Origin: Glycomyces luteolus
GTDB lineage: Bacteria > Actinomycetota > Actinomycetes > Mycobacteriales > Micromonosporaceae
Length of the DNA stretch: 64,000 bases
Direction of reading: 5' to 3'
NCBI RefSeq assembly: GCF_027622875.1
Contig: NZ_JAPZVP010000015.1
Location: forward strand, 62,001 to 126,000
Part shown: positions 53,890 to 62,238 of the stretch, in pieces
Layout: every line of letters begins with the position of its first letter
How positions within the stretch are numbered: position 1 is the stretch's first letter
Notes under the pieces: model-generated
The model's database searches: none
The model's input: the letters and a program-made list of their open reading frames with translations, nothing else
What the model was told of the DNA's origin: nothing
Translations under genes and position numbers: made by a program

Positions 53890-53926
53890 ATTAATATCCT
53901 AGGGATAGTATCCTTGAGATATTAAT
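53890..53926. promoter_or_regulatory. Large TetR-type operator palindrome
   Basis: A 37-base near-perfect palindrome centred on G53908: 15 of 18 pairs match. The left arm begins ATTAATATCCTAGGGATA and the right arm ends GAGATATTAAT; the inner core is GGATA-G-TATCC. It lies 31 bases before DUF418 and 60 before the TetR gene and includes AT-rich -10-like boxes, so binding would silence both. Confidence 0.8.
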
Positions 53927-53985
53927 AGCATGTGCGATGATGACGCGCAAGCCTGGAGACGGAGGGACGGAGGTGACCACGGCGC

Positions 53986-54732
53986 ATGGATGAGGCGGCA
54001 GTGCCTGATGAGCTGGCGCGGCTGTGGCGGATCGCATCGGAGTCCCGCCTCGGGCGGCCCGCGAAACTCGACGTCGGCCGCGTCGTGGACGCCGCCGTCG
54101 CCCTCGCCGACCGCGACGGCCTCGCGGCCGCGACACTGCCGAAGGTCGCCGAGTCCCTCGGGGTCACCAAGATGTCGCTCTACCGGCACGTCGGCTCCAA
54201 GGACGAGCTACTGGTCCTCATGCAGGACGCGGCGGCCGGCCCAGTTCCCTCCTCATTGGACAGCACCGGGCCGTGGCGGGAGCGGCTGCGGCTGTGGGCC
54301 ACCGAGCAGCGGGAGGTCTTCGCCCGGCACCCGTGGCTCGCGACCGCGCCCGTCTCGGGACCGCCGCAGGGCCCCAACCTGATCGGCTGGTTCGACGCCG
54401 GGCTGCGCGCGCTCAGGACCACCGGACTCGACTGGCCCGCGAAGGTCGGCGCGATCATGCTCGTAGGCGAGTACGTGCGCGGCAATGCCCAACTGGCGCA
54501 AGGATTCGAAGCCGGCAAGGTCGACACCGGCCAGGACCAGGCGGCGGTCGAGCAGGCCTACGGCCGCGCGATGGCGGCCCTCGTCTCCCCCGAGCGGTTC
54601 CCGGACGCGGCCGCGCTGTTCGCTTCGGCCACATTCGAAGACACCGGCGCGGACACCACGCAGGCCGACTTCGACTTCGGCCTCGACCTCATCCTCGACG
54701 GCATCGCCGCCGCGGTCGGAGGCCGACGCTAG
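53986..54732 (+). CDS. TetR-family transcriptional regulator
   Basis: 248 residues. The helix-turn-helix is ATLPKVAESLGVTKMSLYRHVGSKDELL near residue 50, preceded by a short N-terminal extension with LGRPAKLDVGRVVDAAV. The C-terminal half is of the TetR_C (tetracycline repressor-like) group. It is divergent from the DUF418 membrane protein with a shared palindrome, and its end overlaps the convergent LysR gene by 4 bases. The ligand is unknown. Confidence 0.92.
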   Translation: MDEAAVPDELARLWRIASESRLGRPAKLDVGRVVDAAVALADRDGLAAATLPKVAESLGVTKMSLYRHVGSKDELLVLMQDAAAGPVPSSLDSTGPWRERLRLWATEQREVFARHPWLATAPVSGPPQGPNLIGWFDAGLRALRTTGLDWPAKVGAIMLVGEYVRGNAQLAQGFEAGKVDTGQDQAAVEQAYGRAMAALVSPERFPDAAALFASATFEDTGADTTQADFDFGLDLILDGIAAAVGGRR

Positions 54733-55604
54733 GGCGTGCCCTGTTTCCAGTCCCAGTCCTCGATCTGCGCGCGCAAGCGCTGCGCCGCAGCGGGAAGCCG
54801 CGCCCAGTGCAGGCTGAGCGTGCGAAAGCAGTGCGGGTGGTCCACGCCCACCCAGGCCACGCCCGGGTCGGGCATGCTGAACCGGGCGATCTGCGGGAAG
54901 AGGCTCAGGCCCAGGCCCGCGCCGACGAGCGTGTACGTGGCCGCGGGCTCGTCGATCTCGCAGACGATGCGCGGTTCGAGGTTGCGGTCGGTGAAGAGCC
55001 AGTCGAGGAGGCGCCGCTGCCACTGGCCGCGCCGGGTGATGACGAACGGCTCCTCGGCGAGGTCCTCGATCGTCACTCGCGGGACGGCCGCGAAACGGTG
55101 GTCGGTCGGGGTGGCCAGCCAGACCTGCTCGACGTGCACGACTTCGGCGGTGGTGCCGGGGGCTTTCACCGGCTGCGAGGCGAGGCACAGATCGACCTCG
55201 CCGGCGCGCAGCGCGTGCTCCATCTCCTGTGTGGACATCTGGCGGAGCCGCACCTCGACCTCGGGGTACGCGGCCTTGAACGCGGCGATCGGGCCGGTGA
55301 GCGGCAGGAACGTCTCCGAAGCGAGCCTCACGGTGTCGGCGCCGCCGAGCGCGGCCTTCGCGACCGCCCGGCGGCCCGCCTCGAGCTCGCCGAGCGCCCG
55401 CTCCACATGGTCGCGGAAGACGGCACCGGTCGAGTTGAGCCGCAAGCGGCCCGCGCGGTCGAACAGCGGCGCGCCGAGCTCGGCCTCGAGGCGCGCGATG
55501 GTGCGGCTGAGCGCGGGCTGGGCGACGCGGAGCTGCGCCGCGGCTCGACTGAGGTGCTCCTCACGTGCGACCGCGAGGAACTGGTACAGGGCGTTCAGCT
55601 CCAT
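54729..55604 (-). CDS. LysR-family transcriptional regulator
   Basis: 291 residues. N-terminal winged helix MELNALYQFLAVAREEHLSRAAAQLRVAQPALSRTIARLE in pattern; the rest is the two-lobed effector domain (LRAGEVDLCLAS, TYTLVGAGLGLSLFPQIA). It is divergent from the membrane protein/multicopper oxidase pair at 55691-57701, with an 86-base gap containing a LysR-like dyad, and therefore probably controls that pair. Confidence 0.92.
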   Translation of the reverse strand: MELNALYQFLAVAREEHLSRAAAQLRVAQPALSRTIARLEAELGAPLFDRAGRLRLNSTGAVFRDHVERALGELEAGRRAVAKAALGGADTVRLASETFLPLTGPIAAFKAAYPEVEVRLRQMSTQEMEHALRAGEVDLCLASQPVKAPGTTAEVVHVEQVWLATPTDHRFAAVPRVTIEDLAEEPFVITRRGQWQRRLLDWLFTDRNLEPRIVCEIDEPAATYTLVGAGLGLSLFPQIARFSMPDPGVAWVGVDHPHCFRTLSLHWARLPAAAQRLRAQIEDWDWKQGTP

Positions 55605-55635
55605 TGACGTCCTCTCATGCCTTCGGCGTTATAAC

Positions 55636-55652
55636 ACCATAGCGATATTGGT
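55636..55652. promoter_or_regulatory. Candidate LysR dyad
   Basis: ACCATAGCGATATTGGT is an imperfect dyad with outer arms ACCA/TGGT and an inner TA/TA, of the T-N11-A class, centred 40 bases from the LysR start and 47 from the divergent gene. Confidence 0.4.
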
Positions 55653-55690
55653 CTTTGCCGACTTAACCGTGTGGTCATACCGTCGTTGCC

Positions 55691-56128
55691 GTGGAACGAC
55701 TATCGACACTCGACGAAGCGCCGCCCGGGACGCGCACGGCTGTCAGCGGCTGGGTGCTGCGCGCGGCGGCGACCCTCTTCCTGATCGGCGGATTCGCGCA
55801 GCCGACGTTCGCGGGCGTCTATCTCAGCGGCGACTTCGACGGCCTCGCCGCGCACGTGCTGGGTGCCGACCTGCTGTCGTCCATCAGCATCGCGCAGGTC
55901 GGCGCGGCCGTCGCGGTCTGGATCCGGGTGCGCCGGGCCTGGCCGTTCTGGGCCTCGCTGGCGCTGATGCTCGGCGGGGTGGCGCAGTACTTCGCCGGGA
56001 TGGAGGGGGCGCTCTGGCTCCACCTGCCGCTCGGCGTGGCGCTCATCGCCGGGATCACCGTCACCTTTGCGGCGCTGTGGATGCGGCCGCTGCCCCGCCG
56101 TGTGAAGGAGGCCCGGACCGATGGCTGA
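55691..56128 (+). CDS. Four-helix membrane protein paired with a multicopper oxidase
   Basis: 145 residues, GTG start, unknown family. Hydrophobic segments lie near residues 20-42, 58-78, 85-105 and 110-130 (for example LRAAATLFLIGGFAQPTFAG and LPLGVALIAGITVTFAALW); the C-terminus is basic. No metal-binding motif is seen beyond a lone His. The oxidase gene starts inside its last codons (8-base overlap), so the two are co-translated and may work together at the membrane. Confidence 0.75.
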   Translation: MERLSTLDEAPPGTRTAVSGWVLRAAATLFLIGGFAQPTFAGVYLSGDFDGLAAHVLGADLLSSISIAQVGAAVAVWIRVRRAWPFWASLALMLGGVAQYFAGMEGALWLHLPLGVALIAGITVTFAALWMRPLPRRVKEARTDG

Positions 56129-57701
56129 ACACGTGTCGCGGCGGCGGCTGCTGGGCATCGGCGCGGGACTCGGCGCCGTCGCGGCCGGCGGCCTGGCGCT
56201 CTCGGCCGCGTGGGCCCGCCGCCCCGCCCAGACCGGCGACCAGCTCGTCAGCGAAGTGCCACTGCCGCAGCCGTTCTCGGTGCCGCTGCCGATCCCGTCA
56301 GTGCTCGCGCCCGTCGCGTCCACCGCCGATGGCGACCGGTACGAGATGGTGCAGATGGAGACCGAGGCCGAGATCATCCCCGGCCGTTCGACTCGACTAT
56401 GGACCTACAACGGCACGTTCCCCGGGCCCACCATCGAATCGCGGCGCGGACGCCATGTCACTGTCGCGCACCGCAACGAACTCCCGGTCCCCACCGTGGT
56501 CCACCTCCACGGCGGCCGCACCCCGGCCTCCTCCGACGGGTACCCGACCGATCTCGTGCTCCCCGAAGGCTGGACCGAGAGCGCCTCGCACGGGCACGGC
56601 GGGCACGGCATGACCGACGGCCTCGCGGTCGTCACGAACGTCCAGCGCGAGTACGGCTTCCCGCTCGACCAGCGCGCCACCATGCTCTGGTACCACGACC
56701 ACCGCATGGACTTCACCGCCCCGGCGATCTGGCGCGGTCTCGCCGGGCTCCACTTCGTGCGCGACGACATCGAGGACGCGCTCGACCTGCCCCGCGGCGA
56801 CCACGAGCTCCCGCTGATGATCGCCGACCGCGCCTTCGACGCCGACGGGCAGCTCGCGTACCCGTCGCTCGATCCGAGCCTGACCGGCGAGATCGGCGTC
56901 GAGGAGCCGTTCACCGCGGGCGTCCTCGGCGACGTGATCCTCGTGAACGGCGCGCCGTGGCCGCTGCACGAGGTCGACACCGGGCTCTACCGGCTGCGGA
57001 TCCTCAACGCCTCCAACGCGAGGCACTACGAACTCGAGGCGGTCACCGAGGAGGGCCGGCGCCTGCCGCTCGTCCAGATCGGCGCCGACCAGGGACTGCT
57101 GTCAGCCCCGGTCCGCCACGAGCGGCTCCCGATCGCCCCGGCCGAACGCTACGACCTGCTGCTCGACTTCGGCGACGTGCCGGTCGGCACGAAGGTCCGC
57201 CTCGCCAACCGCCTCGGTTCCGGCCGCACCGCCGACGTCATGGCGTTCCACGTCGTGCGCGAAGGAACGAGCATGCCGATCCCGGAGTCGCTCGCCGACG
57301 ACCTGCCGGAATGGGACCGCTCCGAGGCGGCCGTGGTGCGCGACATCGCGTTCCGCGCCGGGCGAATGAACGGCCGCCACGGCTGGCTCATCGACGGACT
57401 TCCCTTCGACCCCAACCGCACCGACGTCACCGCCCGACTCGGCGACATCGAAGTCTGGCGCCTCATCGCCGACGTGCACCACCCGGTCCACTTGCACCTC
57501 GTCGGATTCCGCGTCCTCGCCCGCGGCAACGGCGAGCCGCTCCCCCACGACGCAGGGCTCAAGGACACGATCGCCTTGCGCCCCGGCGAATCCGCGGAGA
57601 TCATCACCCGCTTCGACGGCTACCGCGGCCGCTACCTCTTCCACTGCCACAACGCCGAGCACGAGGACATGGGGATGATGGCCAACCTCGAGATCGTCTA
57701 G
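56121..57701 (+). CDS. Tat-exported multicopper oxidase
   Basis: 526 residues. The N-terminus has a twin-arginine signal (SRRRLLGIGAGLGAVAAGG). All four copper motifs are present: HLHGG, WYHDH, HPVHLHLVGF and HCHNAEHEDMGM (type 1 Met ligand). Three cupredoxin domains are expected, as in CueO/CotA/laccase-like enzymes. It oxidises phenols, metals or bilirubin-like substrates using O2; copper tolerance is one possible role. A His/Gly-rich loop (SHGHGGHG) near residue 155 could bind extra copper. AAGGAGG precedes the ATG. Confidence 0.93.
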   Translation: MAEHVSRRRLLGIGAGLGAVAAGGLALSAAWARRPAQTGDQLVSEVPLPQPFSVPLPIPSVLAPVASTADGDRYEMVQMETEAEIIPGRSTRLWTYNGTFPGPTIESRRGRHVTVAHRNELPVPTVVHLHGGRTPASSDGYPTDLVLPEGWTESASHGHGGHGMTDGLAVVTNVQREYGFPLDQRATMLWYHDHRMDFTAPAIWRGLAGLHFVRDDIEDALDLPRGDHELPLMIADRAFDADGQLAYPSLDPSLTGEIGVEEPFTAGVLGDVILVNGAPWPLHEVDTGLYRLRILNASNARHYELEAVTEEGRRLPLVQIGADQGLLSAPVRHERLPIAPAERYDLLLDFGDVPVGTKVRLANRLGSGRTADVMAFHVVREGTSMPIPESLADDLPEWDRSEAAVVRDIAFRAGRMNGRHGWLIDGLPFDPNRTDVTARLGDIEVWRLIADVHHPVHLHLVGFRVLARGNGEPLPHDAGLKDTIALRPGESAEIITRFDGYRGRYLFHCHNAEHEDMGMMANLEIV

Positions 57702-58141
57702 GCGCGCTGGAGTTCCTCGCACAGCCCGATGATGACGCCCTCGGGGCCGCGCACGTAGCCGTACCGGTAGATGTCCTCGTACTGCGCGATCTCTCCCACG
57801 AGCTCGGCACCGTGGGCGCGCAGGCGGCCGAAGACCTCGTCGACCGAGTCGACGACGAACGTGAGGCGGGGGATGCCCGGGACGTTCACCGGAGCGCTCG
57901 GCGCCGGGACCGCTGTCAGCGGCCTCTGGAACGTCGACAGCTCGATCCGGCTGCGCCCGTCCGGGGTCCGCAGCATCGCGATGTCGGCTTTGGCGTCCTC
58001 CAGCGCGATGAGCTGGTCGACCCACGCGCCCTCCACGGTCGCCTCGCCCTCGAGTTCCAGGCCGAGCTCGACGAAGAACGCGATGGCAGCCTGCAGGTCT
58101 CCGACCACGTAACCGGCGTGATCCATGCGGATGACCGTCAT
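57698..58141 (-). CDS. VOC-family (glyoxalase/dioxygenase fold) protein
   Basis: 147 residues. Paired beta-alpha-beta-beta-beta units: VIRMDHAGYVVGDLQAAIAFFVELGLELEG and PGIPRLTFVVDSVDEVFGRLRAHGAELVG in pattern. Candidate metal ligands are His 8 and the Glu in GPEGVIIGLCEE. The reaction cannot be predicted. GGAGG lies before ATG 58141. Its stop overlaps the convergent oxidase stop by 4 bases. Confidence 0.85.
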   Translation of the reverse strand: MTVIRMDHAGYVVGDLQAAIAFFVELGLELEGEATVEGAWVDQLIALEDAKADIAMLRTPDGRSRIELSTFQRPLTAVPAPSAPVNVPGIPRLTFVVDSVDEVFGRLRAHGAELVGEIAQYEDIYRYGYVRGPEGVIIGLCEELQRA

Positions 58142-58243
58142 GGCTGCCTCCTCAAGTCCTGGGCCGCGCCCCTCGCGGCCCTGTACCCAATGAACGGAAC
58201 CGATCGGCGCATCTCGACATGATCGCACCAACAGTGGGACAGC

Positions 58244-58420
58244 TCATATCGTCTCCGACTGTTTTCGGGGGCTGATGAAACCGGACTCGTAGGCCATCAT
58301 CACCGCCGCGGTCCGGCTGCCGGCGCCGAGCTTGGTGAGGACGCTGCGGACGTGCGTCTTCACCGTCTCCAGACTGAGGAAGAGCCGCGCGGCGATCGCG
58401 CGGTTGGACAGGCCTTCCGC
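58244..58420 (-). pseudogene. Response-regulator remnant: LuxR-type DNA-binding domain only
   Basis: The coding piece reads AEGLSNRAIAARLFLSLETV and KTHVRSVLTKLGAGSR, the NarL/LuxR-type helix-turn-helix, and ends with a normal stop after SPRKQSETI. Receiver domain and the start of the HTH domain are absent. The homology stops abruptly at 58420, where a sensor-kinase piece begins on the other strand. Confidence 0.85.
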
Positions 58421-58422
58421 GG

Positions 58423-58692
58423 ATCGCACAGGAGGCGCTCACGAACGCGCTGCGGCACGCGCCCGGTTCACCGATCCACGTCCTGGTCGAGATCTCGCCA
58501 TCGCGCCTCGACCTCGCCGTCCGCAATCCGCTTCCCGCGCTGCCCGGTTCCACGGGATACGGGCGCGGCCTCATCGGCATCACCGAACGGGCCCGCCTCC
58601 TCGACGGCACGGCTTCGGCCGGACCCGAGGGCAGCTCCCAATGGGCCCTGCGAGCATCGTTCCCGCTGCTGAGCGGGCGCTCCGCAGTGTGA
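58423..58692 (+). pseudogene. Sensor-histidine-kinase remnant: C-terminal ATPase part only
   Basis: From 58423 the plus strand reads IAQEALTNALRHAPG (N box of a NarX/LiaS-type kinase), then GRGLIGITERARLLDGTAS (G box) and a normal stop at 58690-58692. Everything before the N box is missing. In intact systems such a kinase runs into its regulator on the same strand; here the two remnants are head to head with 2 bases between. Confidence 0.8.
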
Positions 58693-58722
58693 GCGCGACC
58701 TGGCCGGGCGATGCCCGATCGA

Positions 58723-59277
58723 TCATCGGACCCGTTTCAAGTGTCGCCGCCGCAGGAACCACCAGCCGGCGCCGGTGGCGGCGACCAGGAGGGCAGCGGC
58801 GACGCCGTACGGCCACAGCTCGGTTTCCGCCAGGTCGGCCTCGCCCGGCACCGGCGCGGCCGCCTCGACGCCGAAGGCGGGTGATTGCCCGTCGAGCATG
58901 CGGGAGCCGCCGCAGAATCCCGCGTTCAGCTTGCCGTCCTCCAGATACGCGAACACCAGGTACTCCTCGCCGACCGGCGGCAACCAACCGCAGGAGGCCT
59001 CTGAACCGGGGGTCAGGAGGCCCTGAACCTCCGCGACTTCTCCCTTGTAGACCTCGTCCACCTCGAATTCGAGCGTTGTCGGATCCGAGGATGAGCCGGG
59101 CGGGAACCCGCTCTCGTCACTCCGGGTCAACGTGCCGGTGAACACGGCGTCGGCGCCGTCGAATGCCTCGGCATCGGTCTGCTCGGCGCAGCTGCACGCG
59201 CAGGCCGAGCCGGGGTTGGCGAAGACGATGAAAGCGGAAAGCAAGATTGCCGCGCCAGCGGCGAGGAGACGGCGCAT
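58723..59277 (-). CDS. Secreted TIMP/netrin-like protein with C-terminal membrane anchor
   Basis: 184 residues. The signal peptide (about 1-25) is followed by a Cys-rich mature start (ACACSCAEQTDAEAFDGADAVFTG), the arrangement of the tissue-inhibitor-of-metalloproteinase/netrin-like OB fold found in bacterial surface proteins. Further Cys residues occur in EASCGWLPP and NAGFCGG. A final hydrophobic helix (VAAALLVAATGAGWWFL) and RRRHLKR anchor it. The role is unknown. It is the last of four same-strand genes for exported proteins. Confidence 0.75.
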   Translation of the reverse strand: MRRLLAAGAAILLSAFIVFANPGSACACSCAEQTDAEAFDGADAVFTGTLTRSDESGFPPGSSSDPTTLEFEVDEVYKGEVAEVQGLLTPGSEASCGWLPPVGEEYLVFAYLEDGKLNAGFCGGSRMLDGQSPAFGVEAAAPVPGEADLAETELWPYGVAAALLVAATGAGWWFLRRRHLKRVR

Positions 59278-59378
59278 CGGTCACTCCAGCGTGTGAGAGG
59301 TGGGCACCGGTAAGACGCCGCCCGAAGACGGCCGGTTCCCATCAACTCCTCAAGGGGCTTCTCGCCACGGTCGTCCTC

Positions 59379-60038
59379 TCATCCGGTCGAGGGCTGCTCG
59401 AGTCGGTCGACGACCGCCGCCTGATAGGCCGGCAGCACCGACTCGACGATGAAGCCCCGGAGGTGCTCCATTTCGATATGGAGCCCGTCCGTGTAGTCGA
59501 TGCGGAGGGCGAAGTCCAGGTTCCAATGGTCCTTGCGAAGCACGAAGTCCAGGGTCATGCTCTCCTCGTGGCAGACCACCTCGTCCCAATCGCCCACCGG
59601 GATGTCGATGCTCGTCGCATAGCGGGTCATCGGAAGCATGGCGCCGCTGAACGCCCGAGCATCGAAGTCGTCTTTGGCGAGTTCGACGGATTCCCACGGC
59701 GACAGGGAGAGCCAGACCTCGCCCGAGCAGCACTTGTACATCTCCCCGGTGACTTGATTGGTGACGGCCAGCGAGAAGCGGCCGCTGCAGGTCGTGGCCT
59801 CCGCATCCGCTCCCTCGCCCCAGCCCATCGCGATGAACTCGCCTGTCGGGGTCCTGATCTCGTACATGTCGAAGTAGTCGCGGAGCGGGGCGAAGTCATC
59901 GAACACCTCGCAGGCGTCCCACGACCGCATGATGTCTGCGACCTGAGCGGACGCCTGCCGCACATGGACCGCCGCTCCGCCGGGGACGAGCAGGATCGCG
60001 GTGATCAGTACGAGCTTCACCGACTGCACGAAGCGCAT
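59379..60038 (-). CDS. Secreted protein of unknown function
   Basis: 219 residues, no domain recognised. N-terminal hydrophobic signal (MRFVQSVKLVLITAILLVPGG), then a mostly beta, acidic protein with four Cys-containing spots (DACEVF, TTCSGRF, YKCCSGE, EVVCHEE), consistent with an extracytoplasmic disulfide-bonded fold. It starts 4 bases after the stop of the DUF3298-like gene, so the two are one transcript. Confidence 0.7.
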   Translation of the reverse strand: MRFVQSVKLVLITAILLVPGGAAVHVRQASAQVADIMRSWDACEVFDDFAPLRDYFDMYEIRTPTGEFIAMGWGEGADAEATTCSGRFSLAVTNQVTGEMYKCCSGEVWLSLSPWESVELAKDDFDARAFSGAMLPMTRYATSIDIPVGDWDEVVCHEESMTLDFVLRKDHWNLDFALRIDYTDGLHIEMEHLRGFIVESVLPAYQAAVVDRLEQPSTG

Positions 60039-60042
60039 CCCG

Positions 60043-60882
60043 TCACCCCGCCGCGGTCTCGAAGACGGTGCGGCCGTAGTCGCTGAGATAGTCCTCCACG
60101 ACCGGCCATTCGATGAGGGTCGACATCGATCCGCATGCGCCCGAACCGATCCCGTACTCGTCGAATGCGACGAAGATCCCCTCGCCCGTCACCGCGTAGT
60201 CGATGTAGGTGTACTCGTTGACGTGCTCGTCCCATTCCTCGTACGGGAGCCCGCCCCCGTAGTTGGAGTAGATGCCGTTGAGGAAGTTGTTCTCCAGCAG
60301 CATGTCCTCGCAGATGCCATCGTCCTTGAGCAGCTCCAGGATCACCAGCTGGGTGAAGATCGCCATCGGGCGGCGGTCTGCGATGAGCAGCTCCCAGATC
60401 TCGACTGGGCGCGCTTCGTTGATGTCCACAGTGGTGGAAAGCCAGTAGCTGTCGCCCATGCCGTGGTATAGGCCCTGCTGGACCAGCAGCGCCACACTGA
60501 CGAAGCCCTCGTGCGACTCGACCACCGCCCGGGACTCATCGATGGCGTAAGCTCCGACCTCCTCGGTGGTACCCAGCGCCTCCGCCTCCTGCCTGGCGAA
60601 ATCCTCGTAGCCGGCGAGGTCGTCGAGCACCAGCGATTGCAGCGCGATGTTGACCGGGTCGTCTTCGGGGAGCTCCTCGATTTTCGGGTAGTAGACGGCG
60701 AGGTCGAGGAATGGGGATTCGTCGGGGACCGGCACCGTGGTGACTCCGATCGAGGCAGCCGTGCCCGCGTCGTCCCCATCGGATCCGAGCCTGAGGATGA
60801 CGGTGACGGCGGCCGCGGCGACGACCGCCGCGATGAGGATGCCGATGTACAGTCGCGCTCGCCGCGACGGAGTGGACCTCAT
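60043..60882 (-). CDS. Membrane-anchored DUF3298/RsiV-like protein
   Basis: 279 residues. A single N-terminal helix (LYIGILIAAVVAAAAVTVIL) anchors a large extracellular acidic domain. The segment VTGEGIFVAFDEYGIGSGA followed by IEWPVVEDYL matches the DUF3298 pattern found in RsiV-like anti-sigma factors and peptidoglycan-related proteins. No sigma-factor gene adjoins. ATG 60882 overlaps the stop of the upstream gene (ATGA). Confidence 0.75.
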   Translation of the reverse strand: MRSTPSRRARLYIGILIAAVVAAAAVTVILRLGSDGDDAGTAASIGVTTVPVPDESPFLDLAVYYPKIEELPEDDPVNIALQSLVLDDLAGYEDFARQEAEALGTTEEVGAYAIDESRAVVESHEGFVSVALLVQQGLYHGMGDSYWLSTTVDINEARPVEIWELLIADRRPMAIFTQLVILELLKDDGICEDMLLENNFLNGIYSNYGGGLPYEEWDEHVNEYTYIDYAVTGEGIFVAFDEYGIGSGACGSMSTLIEWPVVEDYLSDYGRTVFETAAG

Positions 60883-61904
60883 TCTTCAACCTCTTCCACG
60901 CAGCCGGAAGGCGTCTCGAGCGCAGGGTCGTGCTCGAGCTCGAGCATCGCGGTACCGCCGTAGGCGCGGGTGATGTACGAGTCGAAGCACGTGGGCGGCT
61001 TCGCGATCCGGAACGGTTGACCGTCGTTGTCCACCACGATCGTGTGGTCCGTTCCCTCGAACCGGTAGGAGATCTCGAGCTTGAACGCGTAGGCGAGGAC
61101 GTGCGCGGTCTCCGCCGTGTCGTCGATGGCCGCCAGCATCTCCACATAGACGTTGTCTCCCGCCTCGATCGGGATGATGCCTTCGTTGCCGTCGAAGAAC
61201 CGCTTGCCCGTGTTCACTCCCGTGCCGTCCCCTTCCTCGCGGATGAACGGGCCCGGGTCGGCCGCGCCGAACAGCATCGTCATCGCCTTGTACTCGTCGC
61301 CTTGGCAGAGCACGAGGTCGATTCCTGCGCCGTTCACGGGCTCGGGTATCTGCTCGACTTCGACCGGACGGATATCGTGGATGGACGCCGAACCCTCCTC
61401 CACTCCCTCCGCGAGGCTGACGCCGAACTCGAAAAGGCCCTCATCGAGGGCGAACGCGCCCGCCCCCAACGCCTCTTCCATGAACCGGTCGGTCGACTGG
61501 GAGTAGACGAGTTCGGTGTTGAGGAACGGCTCGGCGGCTTCCATGTCCTCAGCCATGAAGCCCAGCCCGCCGCAGACGCTGGCATTGCTGACGAGGGAGA
61601 CGACCAGTGCCCTGTCGGGGTCGACGGGATCGCCTCCCGAGTTGGCAGAGATGACGATCGCGACGGTCACGGCGACCGCGGCCGCCGTTCCGGCCGCGCC
61701 GAACGTCAGTTTCCGGTTCGAGAAACGCGGGGACCGATTGACGACGTTGACGGCTCCATTAGCCTTGGGAATGTAGTAGATGTCGCCGTTGGTGGTGCTC
61801 AATCGAGGCGGCGACTCGGTGCCGCCTTCGGGCAATTGATCAATTTCATCGCTTGCCTCGCCGGTCGGTGGGCGCCGGTGTTTGGGCACTCGGGGGGATG
61901 CCAT
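60879..61904 (-). CDS. Single-pass membrane protein of unknown function, first gene of an export-protein cluster
   Basis: 341 residues. A polar cytoplasmic N-terminus of about 85 residues, one membrane helix (LTFGAAGTAAAVAVTVAIVIS) and an acidic extracellular domain with Cys in NASVCGG, LVLCQG, PPTCFDS and SGCVEE. AGGAGG precedes ATG 61904. The layout (cytoplasmic tail, one helix, Cys-containing ectodomain) resembles the next gene in the operon, but no shared domain could be named. Confidence 0.7.
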   Translation of the reverse strand: MASPRVPKHRRPPTGEASDEIDQLPEGGTESPPRLSTTNGDIYYIPKANGAVNVVNRSPRFSNRKLTFGAAGTAAAVAVTVAIVISANSGGDPVDPDRALVVSLVSNASVCGGLGFMAEDMEAAEPFLNTELVYSQSTDRFMEEALGAGAFALDEGLFEFGVSLAEGVEEGSASIHDIRPVEVEQIPEPVNGAGIDLVLCQGDEYKAMTMLFGAADPGPFIREEGDGTGVNTGKRFFDGNEGIIPIEAGDNVYVEMLAAIDDTAETAHVLAYAFKLEISYRFEGTDHTIVVDNDGQPFRIAKPPTCFDSYITRAYGGTAMLELEHDPALETPSGCVEEVEE

Positions 61905-62178
61905 ATCAAGGCCTCCTAACAATGGGACGACCGTCGATCTGAAGTTGATCTTGTACGGGGGCAAGGCCATCGGTGGGCGACCTCGGGGTACGGGCCTTCA
62001 TGATCGGAGTGTAGCGGAGTATTTTCATTCACTCCGTTTCCTCATTACTGGCATTTCATTGCAAACCCAGTGCAGTTTGACAACTGCGCGAAGAGAACTG
62101 TTCGAATAGAGGAACCGAAAGTCACTCGTTCGTGGGACCCGAAGGTGATCACGGTTCGCCCTCGGCGAGCGCTGCACA
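61905..62178. other. AT-richer promoter stretch upstream of the four-gene cluster
   Basis: About 270 gene-free bases with lower GC than the surroundings. It contains an inverted repeat CGGAGTG-N18-CACTCCG (62005-62036) with an extra CGGAGT copy inside. TACACT on the minus strand within this repeat could be a -10 element for the gene starting at 61904. No further structure was recognised. Confidence 0.4.
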
Positions 62179-62216
62179 CAAATGCGGGACGGCGAAGACT
62201 CGCCGTCCCGGATTTG
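62179..62216 (-). terminator. Strong hairpin terminator of the immunity-gene cassette
   Basis: A stem of CAAAT, one G-G mismatch, then 11 perfect pairs (CGGGACGGCGA) around a 4-base loop, 22 bases after the DUF4241-like stop. It closes the toxin-immunity transcript. Confidence 0.8.
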
Positions 62217-62238
62217 CGGTGTGCGTCTTTTGCGGAGG

